Source: Buxus sempervirens (taxonomy: Eukaryota; Streptophyta; Magnoliopsida; Buxales; Buxaceae). From it: a stretch of DNA of 64,000 nt. A program made the position numbers and the translations under genes. The notes beneath the pieces were generated by a model that saw only the letters and a program-made list of their open reading frames with translations, searched no databases and was not told where the DNA came from. Of the stretch, positions 1-10,977 are shown one piece after another (positions within the stretch are counted from its first letter, which is position 1; the number at the start of each line of letters is the position of its first letter). Location: contig OX387193.1 in assembly GCA_947561395.2 (NCBI GenBank), forward strand, positions 28,390,276 to 28,454,275, given 5' to 3'.

Positions 1-1583
1 TTCTTGATTGAACCAAGGGGGATTTTGATGTCTTGGGGTTTATACCACTTCACCAATCACTTGTTTGGTAACTTTGGAACCTGCATTTCTTATTTAATTC
101 CTAGGAGAATTCTAGTGGCAAATTCTTAAAGGCTTCTAAGGTTGAGTTTAGGTCATTTTATACATGTTGTGCTGGATACCAAAACACTAGGAGTTCTTAG
201 TTTGTTTTCTCCTTCGAATTTATACACTGTTCTAATTGAGAAAATTATTGACTTCTGGTTTCATTTGTTGGGAAAATTCTGAATGTATTGTCTTGTTATA
301 AATAACTGTGTTTTGTATTCAAATGGCATGGTTTGTGGAAATGAGAAAATATTGAAAGTATTGAGATACTGCTTGGTCCAGAGGGACAGGTGATGAACTG
401 TGATGAGATATACATGATGTGGAATGAATGGTTTTACTTTGATATTGGAAATTGTGATTATACGATGTTTTACTGTTTTGGTTTAGCTTGTCCTGGATCC
501 AGAGTCTAAGCTTAGTAATGTAATGTTATTGTTGGTTGTTGAAATTGCATGGCTTTGTGTGTTGCCACGACCGGTGTATAGCAGCCAGAAACCCTGAGTA
601 GGCCTGGTTGTCAATGCAGAAACCCGGGGAGTAGGCCTGCATTGGATGACGAAACCCTGAGTAGGCCGTCATTTCAGAGTTTCCGAAACCCTGAGTAGGC
701 CGGAACTGTGTACATGGAGGTGTGGAGTGTCTACTTGGCATGTTTAATTTATCAACTAAACAATAGTCATGACATTGACCAATGTTGGTATTTGATTTTG
801 TTTGACGTGATATGTTTTATTCGCTGGTTTGTTGGTATTTATGGTTCATGGAATATTGTTTACCGATTATTGGGTATTTTACCTCCTGCCGGTGTAGAGC
901 AGCCAGAAACCCTGAGTAGGCCTGGTTGTCAATGCAGAAACCCGGGGAGTAGGCCTGCATTGGATGACGCAGTCATTTCAATATCCGAAACCCTGAGTAG
1001 GCCGGATATACATTTGGAATCGTGGGCATGGTTATGAGAAGACTTTGTGTTATATGACATTGGTATATCTGGAATTATATCTTGAGCTACGAAATTATGG
1101 CTATTCGCTATGTTGTTGTCAATTAATCTTTATTTTATCGAATTCTTCAGGATTGGAAACGGATTGTTATTGCTTGATTTACCTGATGGTTTTCCGCACT
1201 GATATGAATTGGATTATTGAAGTTTAGTCGGATTATTCGGAATGTGTGTGTTATCATCATTGTATATGGTTTATAACCGTAGCATGTTTTAAAACTGAAA
1301 TAAATGTATTTGTGCATGCATGTGCTGCTCACTGGGATATTCGTATCTCACCCCGTTGCTTTCGTTTTGTTTTCAGATACTCTTGGAGAGCTCGACACTT
1401 GCGGGTAGTTACTTGGACATGTGAGTTTTATTTTAGTTTGGGGAATATTTTAGCGCACTCTGTTATATAGCTATTGTTGTATTCATGTTTTTCCTTCACT
1501 CTGATATTGCGATCCTGTGTTTTAAATTAACCTCCGGGGATGAGTTACGGTGTTATTTCGTGACTCAGATCCGGGGCGTTACA
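1..1583 (+). mobile_element. Long LTR E (TGTAAC...GTTACA class), 3' part
   Basis: This is the 3' portion of a long terminal repeat that begins before the window. It ends GGGGCGTTACA at 1583. The last ~200 bp match the end of LTR C (51190-51423) in layout: a GTTTTCAGAT block, a 'cgggtag' block, then 'gatgagttaygg' and 'cggggcgttaca'. Its right border falls immediately after the protease motif of minus-strand element A, so E inserted into A. The 5-bp duplication (tgggc, 1584-1588) cannot be checked because the left end is outside. LTRs with these ends and lengths are common in chromovirus (Tekay/Del) gypsy elements. No coding domain is present here, so that assignment is inference. It may be a solo LTR or one LTR of a longer element. 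Confidence 0.7.
581..1009. repeat. Hairpin array with conserved 17-19 nt core and variable pairing arms
   Basis: The core GAAACCCTGAGTAGGCC occurs at 588-604, 651-667, 685-701, 906-922 and 987-1003. A 19-nt variant (GAAACCCGGGGAGTAGGCC) lies at 619-637 and 937-955. Each core is bracketed by short inverted arms that differ between units: gcagcca/tggttgt, tcaatgca/tgcattgg, ggatgac/gtcattt, agtttcc/ggaactg and atatcc/ggatat. The arms of neighbouring units abut. The two clusters (581-710 and 899-1009) are an approximate 318-bp duplication. A unit at 962-978 keeps both arms but has only three bases between them. Confidence 0.85.
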
Positions 1584-3666
1584 TGGGCAGACATTTAAAG
1601 CCGACCCATTGTCTATTAATACTCTTGCTATCATGCTTCTCTTACAAAGCATTGTTACATGCAAAGGGTCTACATGATAATATCCGCTAGGGCTTATCTC
1701 ACTTTCAGAAAAACTTATTACATTGTGAGATAAGATCTGGCCGACCATCCTTCCAAGCTGGTCTGGATCAATCGTTTTTGGAACATGTGCACTTTGAAGT
1801 ACCTTTATTAATGAGTCCCTATGCTTTTCTGAATTAAGCAACAACCCCAGTATTGATATCTGGGCAGGGACTTTGTTTAATTGGTTGACAATATTGAATT
1901 CACTCTTCTTCAATATTTTTAGGAGGTCTACCGCCTCACTACTGACGACCTGGGGGGTGTCCTCTCCTATCTTGGCTTTCCCCTTTTGATTTTTCTTTTC
2001 TTCTATTTCCTTCTCCAATTCTTGTTCCTTTCCCTCAACACATCTTCCTGATCTCATCATGAGATTTACTTCTTCTTGGCTTTGTTCCCTGGCCACTGGA
2101 ATAGTGGTTGTGATACCCTCGCTGTAATTCCAAGGTACAGCAGATTCTGAGTAGGATGGTTTAGGAACATTGATTACCAGAGGTGGAAGATGGGATCTTG
2201 GTGTTGGAGTTGGTGTGGGAGTGGAGTTGGAAGAAGGCACATCAATAACCAAAGGTGGGATTTGCCTTGGTTCTTTGGGTTGAGAGGATTGTAAGGTCAT
2301 TGGAGCAAAAGAAGTGATGGATGCAGTGGTGGGGTCATAGTTGATGACCAAAGGTGGTTTGGATGATAAAATGGGTGAAGAAGCAATCAGTTGATTGCAA
2401 TTGATGATAAGAGGTGGTTTGGAGGCATTAAGCTGGGCCATGAGAGAAGTGGCCCGGTTTAAAGAGGCATTAATGTCCTCTGCAATCTTGCCATTTCCCT
2501 TTTTTTCAGAAATGACATTGACCTGTTCCTCTACCTCTTCTTGGTCAAAATAGACCTTAATAGATGTCCTTATAAGTGCAATCAGCTGCGAGGGATCAAA
2601 AGTCCTAGGTCCAGAAGAGACAGCCCCCACGAAATTGGAGGGGCTTGCCCCATTATGCTGGGGTAGAGGATTCTGACCAATGTCATTCCTGGCAGGAGAG
2701 GGAGCAGCCATGTTAAACATCAGGGTGTTTTGATCGATCAAATCCTGAATAGCGTGCTTTAACTGCTAGCACCTATCTGTAGGGTGTCCTGGTGCACCAA
2801 TATGGTATTCACAGGTGGTGGAGTGATCGAAATTCTTTCCCTTTGAAGCACTCAGATTTGGTTCTTTCAAAGTTACATACCCTGCGTTTAACAGGGTTGG
2901 CAAAAGCTGGGATGGAGTCATCGGAAGGGGAGACAAGACCCTGTTCCTTCTAGATGCCATCCAAGCATCCCTCTCCTCTTTTGAGAATACCCTTTTTTGG
3001 TTAGGCATTGCTGGTTGAGGAACATTAATGTTGAGAGGGTTTTGATAGGTCGCTTTAGGTGATTGAATTGGCATGGATGGAGGAACAGAAATGTTGATTT
3101 GGAGAGGTTTCTTGGAAGGTTGGGGTTGTACCATATTTACTTCCCCTTCTTTCTTTCCTCCATTCCGTCTTGCTCCATTTCCCTTTTTCTTAGCAGAAGA
3201 ATTAGAGGTGGGCTCCTGGTGACGAGCTGTGGCAGAGTAGTCGTAGATTCTTCCGGATCTTATCCCATCTTTGATCCGATCCGCGACTTGCACTAAGGCA
3301 GCAAAGCTGGTTGTAGTCTGACCCACCAGATGATTGTAGAATGGCTGTCCCAGTGTGCCAATGAATGTTGTGACCATATCGGGCTCCATCATGGGTGGCC
3401 TGACTTTGGAGGCGGCCTCTCTCCACCTTTTGGCATACTGCCTCACTGTCTCTTCTCTTCCCTTGCTCATCTTCATCATGTCGTACCTATTTGGCACGAT
3501 GTCCGAGTTAAACCGATATTGAGCTAGGAAAACATCGGCAAGATTTTCCCACCTCCTGATCTTGCCATGATCTAGAGTTGCAAACCACCTTAAGGCTGCC
3601 CCGGACAGACTCCTCTGGAACAATTGGATCAAAATGCTGTCATCCCGGCCAAATTGGCACAATGCC
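1584..3666 (-). pseudogene. gag-pro: Gag C-terminal part and start of protease of element A
   Basis: This continues the gag frame directly after the copia insertion. The retrotransposon gag domain (FQRSLSGAALRWF, FLAQYRFN, YAKRWREAASKV) lies at about 3650-3200. A proline-rich spacer follows, then a knuckle-like motif CEYHIGAPGHPTDRC at about 2810-2766. A stop at 2768-2766 interrupts the frame where a tryptophan codon would be expected. The frame then stays open through a linker with MMRSGRCVEGKE to an aspartic protease start, LIDNGSALNVCP, where LTR E cuts it. Family knowledge: gag forms the particle and protease matures gag-pol. The gene is dead here, through one in-frame stop plus two insertions. 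Confidence 0.85.
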
Positions 3667-3810
3667 TGTAAGTGTGAAAACTCACACTCCTTTTTATGGC
3701 AAATGTTTGACAAATTATGTCTTCTAATGAAGCTTCAAGATGTGCAGATTAAACAATGAAAATTCAGTGAATTTAGTAAAGAAGAAGAAGTTGATGCCAC
3801 CACACTGCTA

Positions 3811-4034
3811 CCACGCCGCTGCCACCCCGCTGGCAGCGCATAAGGGAATTAGTGTTTTGAAAGAAAGGTCCGTGCACATGCCGCTTACTCTCCCGCTAGC
3901 AACTCGCTAGCAGCGCGCTTTTAACTGATTCAACTTACTCTGAGCGGGACTTGAGTTCGCTACCAGCCGTCTACATCGATCGCTTCATGACGCCACCAGC
4001 GTTCGACGCGATCTGAGTTTTATTCTTTAAATAG
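3811..4034 (+). promoter_or_regulatory. Putative U3 promoter of copia LTR with GC-rich hairpins
   Basis: An 8-bp stem cgctgcca / tggcagcg with a 6-nt loop lies at 3817-3838. A block with cgctagc, ctcgctagcagcg lies at 3875-3919. A TATA-like tttaaatag is at 4026-4034. The 3875-3919 block is repeated, diverged, at 10621-10663 in front of the env-like ORF. The 3' LTR carries the same features at +8980. The transcription start was not tested. Confidence 0.55.
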
Positions 4035-4310
4035 ATGTGTTGTAATTTTTAATTGTGACTTTTTTCTTTGGATCATTTGGATTTCGAATCTTGAGGTGTT
4101 TGAGATTTGATCAAATCTTCTTTAGAGAGTCGGCGATCGAGTGAGGGGGAGATCTGAGATAGATCGCCTGGAATTGAAGATAGAGGATTCTTCTTCAATT
4201 CGGAACTTCATCTGATCGTGTGATCGCCTGGACTGGTGATCGGCCTTGATTGATGCGTAGGTGGATTCCTACTGCATTGGATCGTCTCAGTGGATTCTGA
4301 GAGGATTGCT

Positions 4311-4497
4311 GCGATCTGGATTGATCGTGTTCTGTAGCTTGTGGATTCAAGCTGTGTTGCAGTTCGTGGATTCAAACTGTGGATCACTGGTGAGTGATTG
4401 TTTGCGATCTGGACTGATCGTGTTCTGCAGCTTGTGGATTCAAGTTGTGTTGCAGTTCGTGGATTCGAACTGTGGATTGCTGTTGAGTGAGTCAAAT
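4311..4497 (+). repeat. ~93-bp tandem duplication in copia LTR
   Basis: Two adjacent copies begin with gcgatctgga at 4311 and 4404. They share the 'gatcgtgttctg', 'agcttgtggattcaag' and 'tgttgcagttcgtggattc' segments. The same pair is in the 3' LTR (13291 and 13384). An 82-codon frame across it stays open in both LTRs, but only because the LTRs are nearly identical; I do not regard it as a gene. Confidence 0.75.
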
Positions 4498-4704
4498 TGT
4501 AAAGGTTAAGTATGTACTCCTTTGTAATTGTCTTTTCATTCAATAGTGGATTTCGAAGGGTTAGTCGCCTCATATAGACTCGAGGTTTTTCCTGGATCTG
4601 GATCCAGGTTTCCTCGTATAATTCTCTGTGTATTGTTTCCGCATTGTTTAATTCTGAATTGTTATAGATAGTGGACCTATAGAGTAGTCCTCTACTCTTT
4701 CAAG

Positions 4705-4717
4705 TGGTATCAAAGCC
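4705..4717 (+). other. Primer binding site of copia element
   Basis: TGGTATCAAAGCC starts two bases after the 5' LTR. It matches the initiator-methionine tRNA primer site (TGGTATCAGAGC) with one mismatch, as usual for plant copia elements. Confidence 0.85.
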
Positions 4718-4843
4718 AACTCACTTTGAATTGCTATACAAAGTGTGATCTAGATCTATAGCATTGATTTTGGAAAAGAAGGAGGATCTACCTCTAGACC
4801 TCCATTATTTGAAGGTAACAATTATTCTTACTGGAAAGCAAGA

Positions 4844-7800
4844 ATGAGAGCTTACCTGAAATCTATCGATGAGCGTGTCTGGCTCTCGGTTTGTAATGGT
4901 TATCATCCACCTGAGATCACAACAGAAGTAGGTGTTGTGATCCCTAAACCTCATGATCAGTGGACTAAAACTGAATCTGATCAATGTGGATGGAACAACA
5001 AGGCAATGAATGCCTTATTTTGTGCTGTTAGTGTTGAGGAATTCAAGAGAATTTCCTCATGTGAAGTTGCTAAGGAAGCTTGGGACATTCTTGAGGTCAC
5101 TCATGAAGGAACCTCAGCTGTCAAGCTTTCCAGACTTCAGAGACTTACTACATCTTTCGAAACTCTATATATGAAAGATGATGAGTCTTTTGATGAGTTT
5201 TATGCTAAACTCTCAGATATTGTTAATTCTAGTTTTAATCTTGGAGAAAAAATCTCTACATCAAAGGTTATTAGAAAAATATTAAGATCTTTGCCTGAAA
5301 GATTCAGACCTAAAGTAACTGCAATACAAGAGGCAAAAGATGTTGATAACATGAGAATTGAAGATCTGGTAGGATCTTTACAGACTTATGAGCTAGATCT
5401 GAATATTCCAAAAAGAAATAAAGGAATAGCTCTAAAATCTATAAAATCTGTAAATACTGAAGAATCAGATAATTCTGATGTTGATATGGATGAACTTGTT
5501 CTCTTAGCCAAAAAGTTTAAGAAAATGTTTAAAAAGAGACAATCCAATTCTTCATCATCCATGGACAGATCAAATAGGAGATCTAATAAGAAAATGTCTG
5601 ATCCAAGAAAGGAGAAGAAATTTTCTCAGAATGATGAAGTCCAATGTTACAAATGTAGAGGTTTTGGACATGTTGCATCTGATTGTCCCTCAAAGGATAA
5701 AAAGAAAAAGACTAATTATCAGGTTACTTGGGATGACAGTACCTCTGATAATTCTTCACAATCTGATGAGGATATCTCTGCTAATTTTACTGCTTTCAAT
5801 TCATTTTACTCATCCTCTTCTGGTAGTTCAATCTCTGGAATTGCAGGAGATAATAAAGAGACTTTATCAGATGATGAAGAAGAACTACAAGAAGCCTACA
5901 ATCAGCTCTATAAGGAATTCAATAGAGCTCAGAAGAAAGTCAAGAAACTGAGTAAAAAATTGAAGGAATCAGAAACAGAGAAAAATAAAGCTATTGCAGA
6001 AATAGATTCAATAAATCAGAAGTTACTTGAAAGACATGCCAAAGAAGATTTTCTGGTAACTTCTTTAACTGAAAAAACTGAAAAACTAAAAGAAAAGGAA
6101 GCTCAGATCTCTGTACTTCAAGGTAAAGTGAGTGAACTTGAGAAAGTTTCAAATTTAAGTAAATCTGATGTTTCAAATGTTTCTGCAGGAAATCCTCAAA
6201 TTAATGAGGAATCAATTTCAAAGGAAGTTCCTGAAAGCTCAAATTCTGCTGAAAAGAGAATGAATGTAAGTAATCAAAACATGGAATCTTCACAGAAAAT
6301 TTCTGCTGGAGAAGTAAGACCAACAGGTAAATCTTCAACTTCTGAGAAATCTAAATCTGTTCAGTTTAGAAATGCTGGCAAGTCTAGAAATGTTGATTTT
6401 TCTGAACATAGGTTCATACCTGTATGCCATCACTGCAATAAAAAGGGTCATATAAGACCAAAGTGTTATGCACTGTATGGTTTCCCTGATGGATATTTTG
6501 ATAATAAGAGAAAGGTAAACCAAAGTCAGTCCCTGGACTTATACAACAGATTTGACTCTCTGATTAAATTGACCGAAACATTAAATCAGGAAGTCTCAAA
6601 TCTGTCAAAGAAGCTTCCTTCAAAAACTCAAGTAGTTGATGAAGGTACTTTTCAGAAGACTCCTGAAAAACAGATTTGGGTAAGAAAAGATTCATTAGTT
6701 GCTAATGTGGTTCATGTAGCTTTAAAAGCTCATGATGTCAACATGTGGTACTTGGACAGTGGTTGTTCAAGACACATGTGTGGTCATAAGGATATGTTCA
6801 GTACCTTTGAAGAATATTTTGGTGGAAGTGTTACATTTGGTGATGGAAGCACTTCCCAAGTTAAAGGTAAAGGAACTGTTACAGGTCCAAATGGAGTTTG
6901 CTTAAAGAATGTTCTATTTGTATCTGGTTTGAAGGCAAATCTTATCAGTATTAGCCAATTATGTGATTCCAGATTATTTGTTAATTTTACCAGAAAAGAA
7001 TGCAAAATATTGGATAAATCTGGTAGAACTGTTCTTGTAGGTGAAAGAACAAGTGATAATTGCTATGGGATTATTGGAAACAATGAGTGTTCTTTAAAAT
7101 CCTCCATAGGCAATGAAATTGATTTGTGGCATAGAAGACTTGGCCACATTAACTATAGAGATTTTTCAAAAATCTCTAAGTCTGAGCTGGTTAAAGGAAT
7201 TCCCAAGTTTGGGAAAAATAAAAAGAAAGGAATGTGTGGTCCTTGCAACCAAGGAAAGCAAATCAAAGCCACACACAAGAAAACCAACATTGTAGGAACA
7301 TCAAGACCATTAGAACTGATTCATATGGATTTAATGGGACCTACAAAGACTGAAAGTCTGGGAGGAAAGAAATATATATTTGTTGCTGTAGATGACTACA
7401 GCAGATATACCTGGGTAGATTTTCTAAGAGAAAAATCTGAATGTTTCAACTGTTTTAAACATCTGTGCTGTCAAATTCAAGTTGAAAAGAACTTGCAAAT
7501 AGGAAAGATTGTTAGAATCAGATCTGATCATGGGACAGAATTTGAGAATCAAATGTTTTCCAATTTCTGTGAAGAACAAGGAATCAAACATGAATTTTCT
7601 GCTCCTAAGACCCCACAACGAAATGGAGTTGTGGAAAGGAAGAACAGAGTTTTACAAGAAATGGCTAGAACCATGATGATAGCCAAGAAAATTTCAACAA
7701 AATTCTGGGCTGAAGCTATAAACACTGCCTGTTACATTAGTAACAGAGTTTATATCAGATCTGGGTGGAAACAAACTCCCTATGAACTTTGGAAAGGAAA

Positions 7801-9732
7801 ACAGCCAAACTTGAAATATTTCAGAGTATTTGGAAGTAAATGTTATATCTTAAGGGACAGAGAAAATCTAGGAAAATTTGATTCTAGAAGTGATGAAGGA
7901 ATTTTTCTAGGATATTCTTCTTCTAGTAGAGCATACAGAGTTTTCAATTTGCAGAAATCAGTTGTAATGGAATCTATTAATGTGCTAATAGATGATGAAG
8001 GTAATGACAGTGAATTTTTGCAGGCTATAGATGAAGAGGTTGAACTCAGAGATGCATCCCCAAGCTATGAAGTTATTCCTCTGACTAGAACTCTCAAAGA
8101 CCACCTAACTGAGCAAATTGTTGGAAAAATGTCAGATGGAGTAAGAACAAGACATCAACTACAGAATGAGGTAAGATTTTCTTCCTACTTATCTCAATTT
8201 GAGCCAAAATCATATAAAGATGCATTGTTGAATGATTCTTGGTTGAATGCTATGCATGAAGAACTAAATCAATTTACTAGAAACAATGTTTGGGAATTGG
8301 TTGAAAGACCTTCTGATCTGAATGTGATAGGAACCAAGTGGATTTTTAAGAACAAATTTGATGAGAATGGGGTAGTAACCAGAAATAAGGCTAGGCTTGT
8401 TGCTCAGGGGTATACTCAAATAGAAGGAATAGATTTTGATGAAACCTTTGCTCCTGTAGCTAGGTTAGAATCTATCAGATTGCTGCTGTCTATTGCTTGT
8501 TTTTTACAGTTTAAACTATTTCAAATGGATGTTAAGAGTGCTTTCTTGAATGGATATCTGAATGAAGAGGTCTATGTAGAGCAACCTAAAGGGTTTGAAG
8601 ACTCTAACTATCCTAAACATGTGTATAAACTGAACAAGGCCTTGTATGGACTCAAACAAGCTCCTAGAGCTTGGTATGAGAGACTCACCTCTTTTTTACT
8701 TGAATCTGGTTTTATGAGAGGAAATGTAGATAAAACTCTCTTTATTCAAAGAGAGTCCAAACATATTTTGATTGCTCAAATCTATGTTGATGACATAGTG
8801 TTTGGATCCACTTCTGAAAATCATGCTCACTCCTTTGTTGACTTAATGAAAAGTGAATTTGAAATGAGTATGATGGGTGAACTGAATTTTTTCTTAGGTC
8901 TTTAGATTTATCAATCTCAACAAGGAATTTTTTTCTCTCAAGCAAAATACTCAAGAAATCTTGTTAAGAGATTCAGCTTAACTCATGCTAAACATGCTAG
9001 GACTCCTATGAGTACTAGTTTAAAACTTGGAAAAGATGAATCTGGAAAAGTTGTAGATCCTACCCTGTACAAAGGAATGATTGGGAGTGGGAGTCTACTG
9101 TACTTAACAGCAAGTAGACCTGATATAAGCTTTAGTGTTGGAGTTTGTGCTAGATATCAGGCTAATCCTAAAGAATCCCATCTGAATGCTGTAAAAAGAA
9201 TTATAAAATATGTTAATGGAACTGTTGATCTGGGAATCTGGTTTTCCAAAGAGACAAACCCACACCTTACTGGATACACTGATGCTGATTGGGCTGGGTG
9301 TATGGATGACAAAAAGAGCACCTCTGGTGGTTGCTTTTACATGGGAAATAATCTCATTGCCTGGTTAAGCAAAAAGCAAAACTGTGTTTCTCTGAGTACT
9401 GCTGAAGCTGAGTATATTGCTGCAGGAAGCAGCTGTACTCAACTTATATGGATAAAACAAATGTTATCTGATTATGGGTTAGATCAAGATCAAATGATTC
9501 TCTTCTGTGATAATCATGTGCCATAAATATCTCTAAGAATCCTGTTCAACACTCAAGGACCAAACATATAGATATCAGGCATGACTTTATAAGAGAGTTG
9601 ATTGAAGACAAAACTGTTCTGATTGAATATATATCTACTGAAAAACAGTTGGCTGACATTTTTACTAAACCTTTAGATCAGAACAGATTTGAAACTCTTA
9701 GGAAATCCCTAGGAGTATGCTCTCAAAACTGA
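4844..9732 (+). pseudogene. gag-pol: Copia gag-pol polyprotein, stop and frameshift
   Basis: The first ATG is 4844. The frame is already open from 4754 with conserved copia gag sequence ([14 protein letters not shown]), so the original start seems lost. Residues count from 4844. Gag holds a CCHC knuckle at 268 ([14 protein letters not shown]), a coiled coil at about 345-440 and a second knuckle at 528 ([14 protein letters not shown]). Protease DSG is at 638. Integrase has an HHCC region from about 760 and D829, D895, E931. RT has YVDDIVFGS with D1316 and D1317. RNase H follows (about 9270-9520). A TAG at 8903-8905 stops the frame in late RT. A one-base shift near 9515 moves the RNase H tail to another frame that ends at 9732. 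The proteins would copy and integrate the element; this copy cannot make a full polyprotein. Confidence 0.92.
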
Positions 9733-10620
9733 AAATTAGGTTCTGTTTTGAGTTAATTTTGATGTAAATTGTCTCACATATCTGTTCAAAATGAATTTGT
9801 GTGTTCTTATTACTAAGATCTGTTTTCAGGAAGATTGAGTGTATGCATATTGACAGAAATGTCTTACTTCTAACCAGCAACTTTGTCTGAAACACCTTTA
9901 CGTATTGAAGCTTATTGTGTGGTAAAGCTTGGGATCTATAGGCTATCACCTTTATGAAAAGAAAAGTTTTGGAAATGGCTGCCATAGAGATTAGAGTGAA
10001 AGCCACTGTAAATCTCAAAAAGAAAAAGAGAAAGAAGGTATATTCTTGGAATGAACTGTAAACTCAGGTTTTTTAAGGGTCAATGCCTTCTTTAAAAAGA
10101 AAAGAAAAAGAAATCAGAAAAGGCTACCTATCTCTGATGTGCGAAAGCCACCAAAATGAAGTTGGGATATGTCTATACTTTTCAAGATTGTTTACACTAA
10201 AATAGCCTTCTATATGTATGAAGTGTAAAAGTCAAAAATGTTGCTCATTTCTCACAAGCATTGATTCATTAATATGCATATGTGCTTAATATCTTGAAGA
10301 AAATTTATAGTATGAGAAACCATGAAGGAAATTTTGCTCTTTGATATGAAATGTACCACATCTGAATTAACTTTGATAGGTACTTCAAGATCAGTTTTGT
10401 GATAAGTACTTCTTAGATTGAATAAGTTGATTATCTGGATGATTTTTGGTTTAGCTAAAATCTTAGCTTTGTGTTTGGAAGTATGAGGCTGTCATGAAGA
10501 ACAGTTCAAACCTCTTTTATAAATTTCTGCCTTGAATCTGTGTTTTTCTTTGTGTGTGCATGTGCCCCTTCTACGTCGCTAGAAGCATGCATGTAGCCTT
10601 CTCTAGTCTGCTTGCTCTGG
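9733..10620 (+). other. Spacer between copia pol and env-like ORF
   Basis: No coding sequence recognised. It is A/T-rich, with purine-rich runs (aaaaagaaaaagagaaagaagg near 10016, aaaaagaaaagaaaaag near 10093) and, at 10558-10586, a first diverged copy of the block found at 10621-10663. A spacer here is usual for SIRE-like elements with a third ORF. Confidence 0.5.
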
Positions 10621-10684
10621 CACTTGCCCTCTTCTACGTCGCCAGTTGCTCGCTGGCAGCGTACTTTGTTTACCTATATATAGG
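10621..10684 (+). promoter_or_regulatory. Candidate internal promoter for the env-like ORF
   Basis: The 10621-10663 block (cacttgccc...cgccagttgctcgctggcagcg) resembles LTR block 3875-3919 in order and spacing of motifs. It is followed 10 bp later by a perfect TATATATA (10675-10682) inside cctatatatagg. A possible splice donor (CAG|GTAAAA) is at 10803-10811. The ORF ATG is at 10978. That this is a working promoter is inference. Confidence 0.45.
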
Positions 10685-10977
10685 TGAAATTGCGGTCATT
10701 TTTTTACCCCTGTTCTTTTTCACCCTCTTTGTTTTCCCTCGCCTCTCGCGTCGTGTCCCAGTGCTGCTGTCGCTGTCACCTTCTTCCTTCCTGCCTACTG
10801 TTCAGGTAAAAAAAATTTTTACTGTCTTCGTCCTGCTTCTGCATTCTCTGCTTCCTAGTTCAGTAGTTTTCTCTCATTATTCTAAGCTAGGGTTTAGTAG
10901 ATTTTTCAGCCATTAGGGCTTTCTCGTTTTGTTGGTTGGTTCTGTCTGTTTTCTCTTTCTCTTCCATTTTTTTCACC

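Larger units (their letters stand above)
3667..4702 (+). repeat. 5' LTR of copia element
   Basis: It runs from TGTAAGTG to TCTTTCA and is followed by the PBS. It holds a GC-rich hairpin block, a TATA-like motif and a ~93-bp tandem duplication in its distal half. Compared with the 3' LTR (offset 8980) it differs at seven single positions, near 3818, 3902, 3988, 4036, 4107, 4457 and 4594. Confidence 0.95.

Noticed and set aside
581..1009. Hammerhead ribozyme (retrozyme-like) in the LTR E array, because CTGA and GAAA recur in order
   Set aside because: The conserved CTGANGA core is not met (CTGAGTA), and no unit offers a stem II joining it to GAAA with a cleavage site at the right place.
581..1009. 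CRISPR-like array of regularly spaced repeats
   Set aside because: Plant nuclear context; the 'spacers' are paired arms that form inverted repeats, and there are no cas genes.
4261..4509. 82-codon ORF in the copia LTR, also open in the other LTR
   Set aside because: Its conservation follows from near-identical LTRs; it spans a tandem repeat and has no family resemblance.
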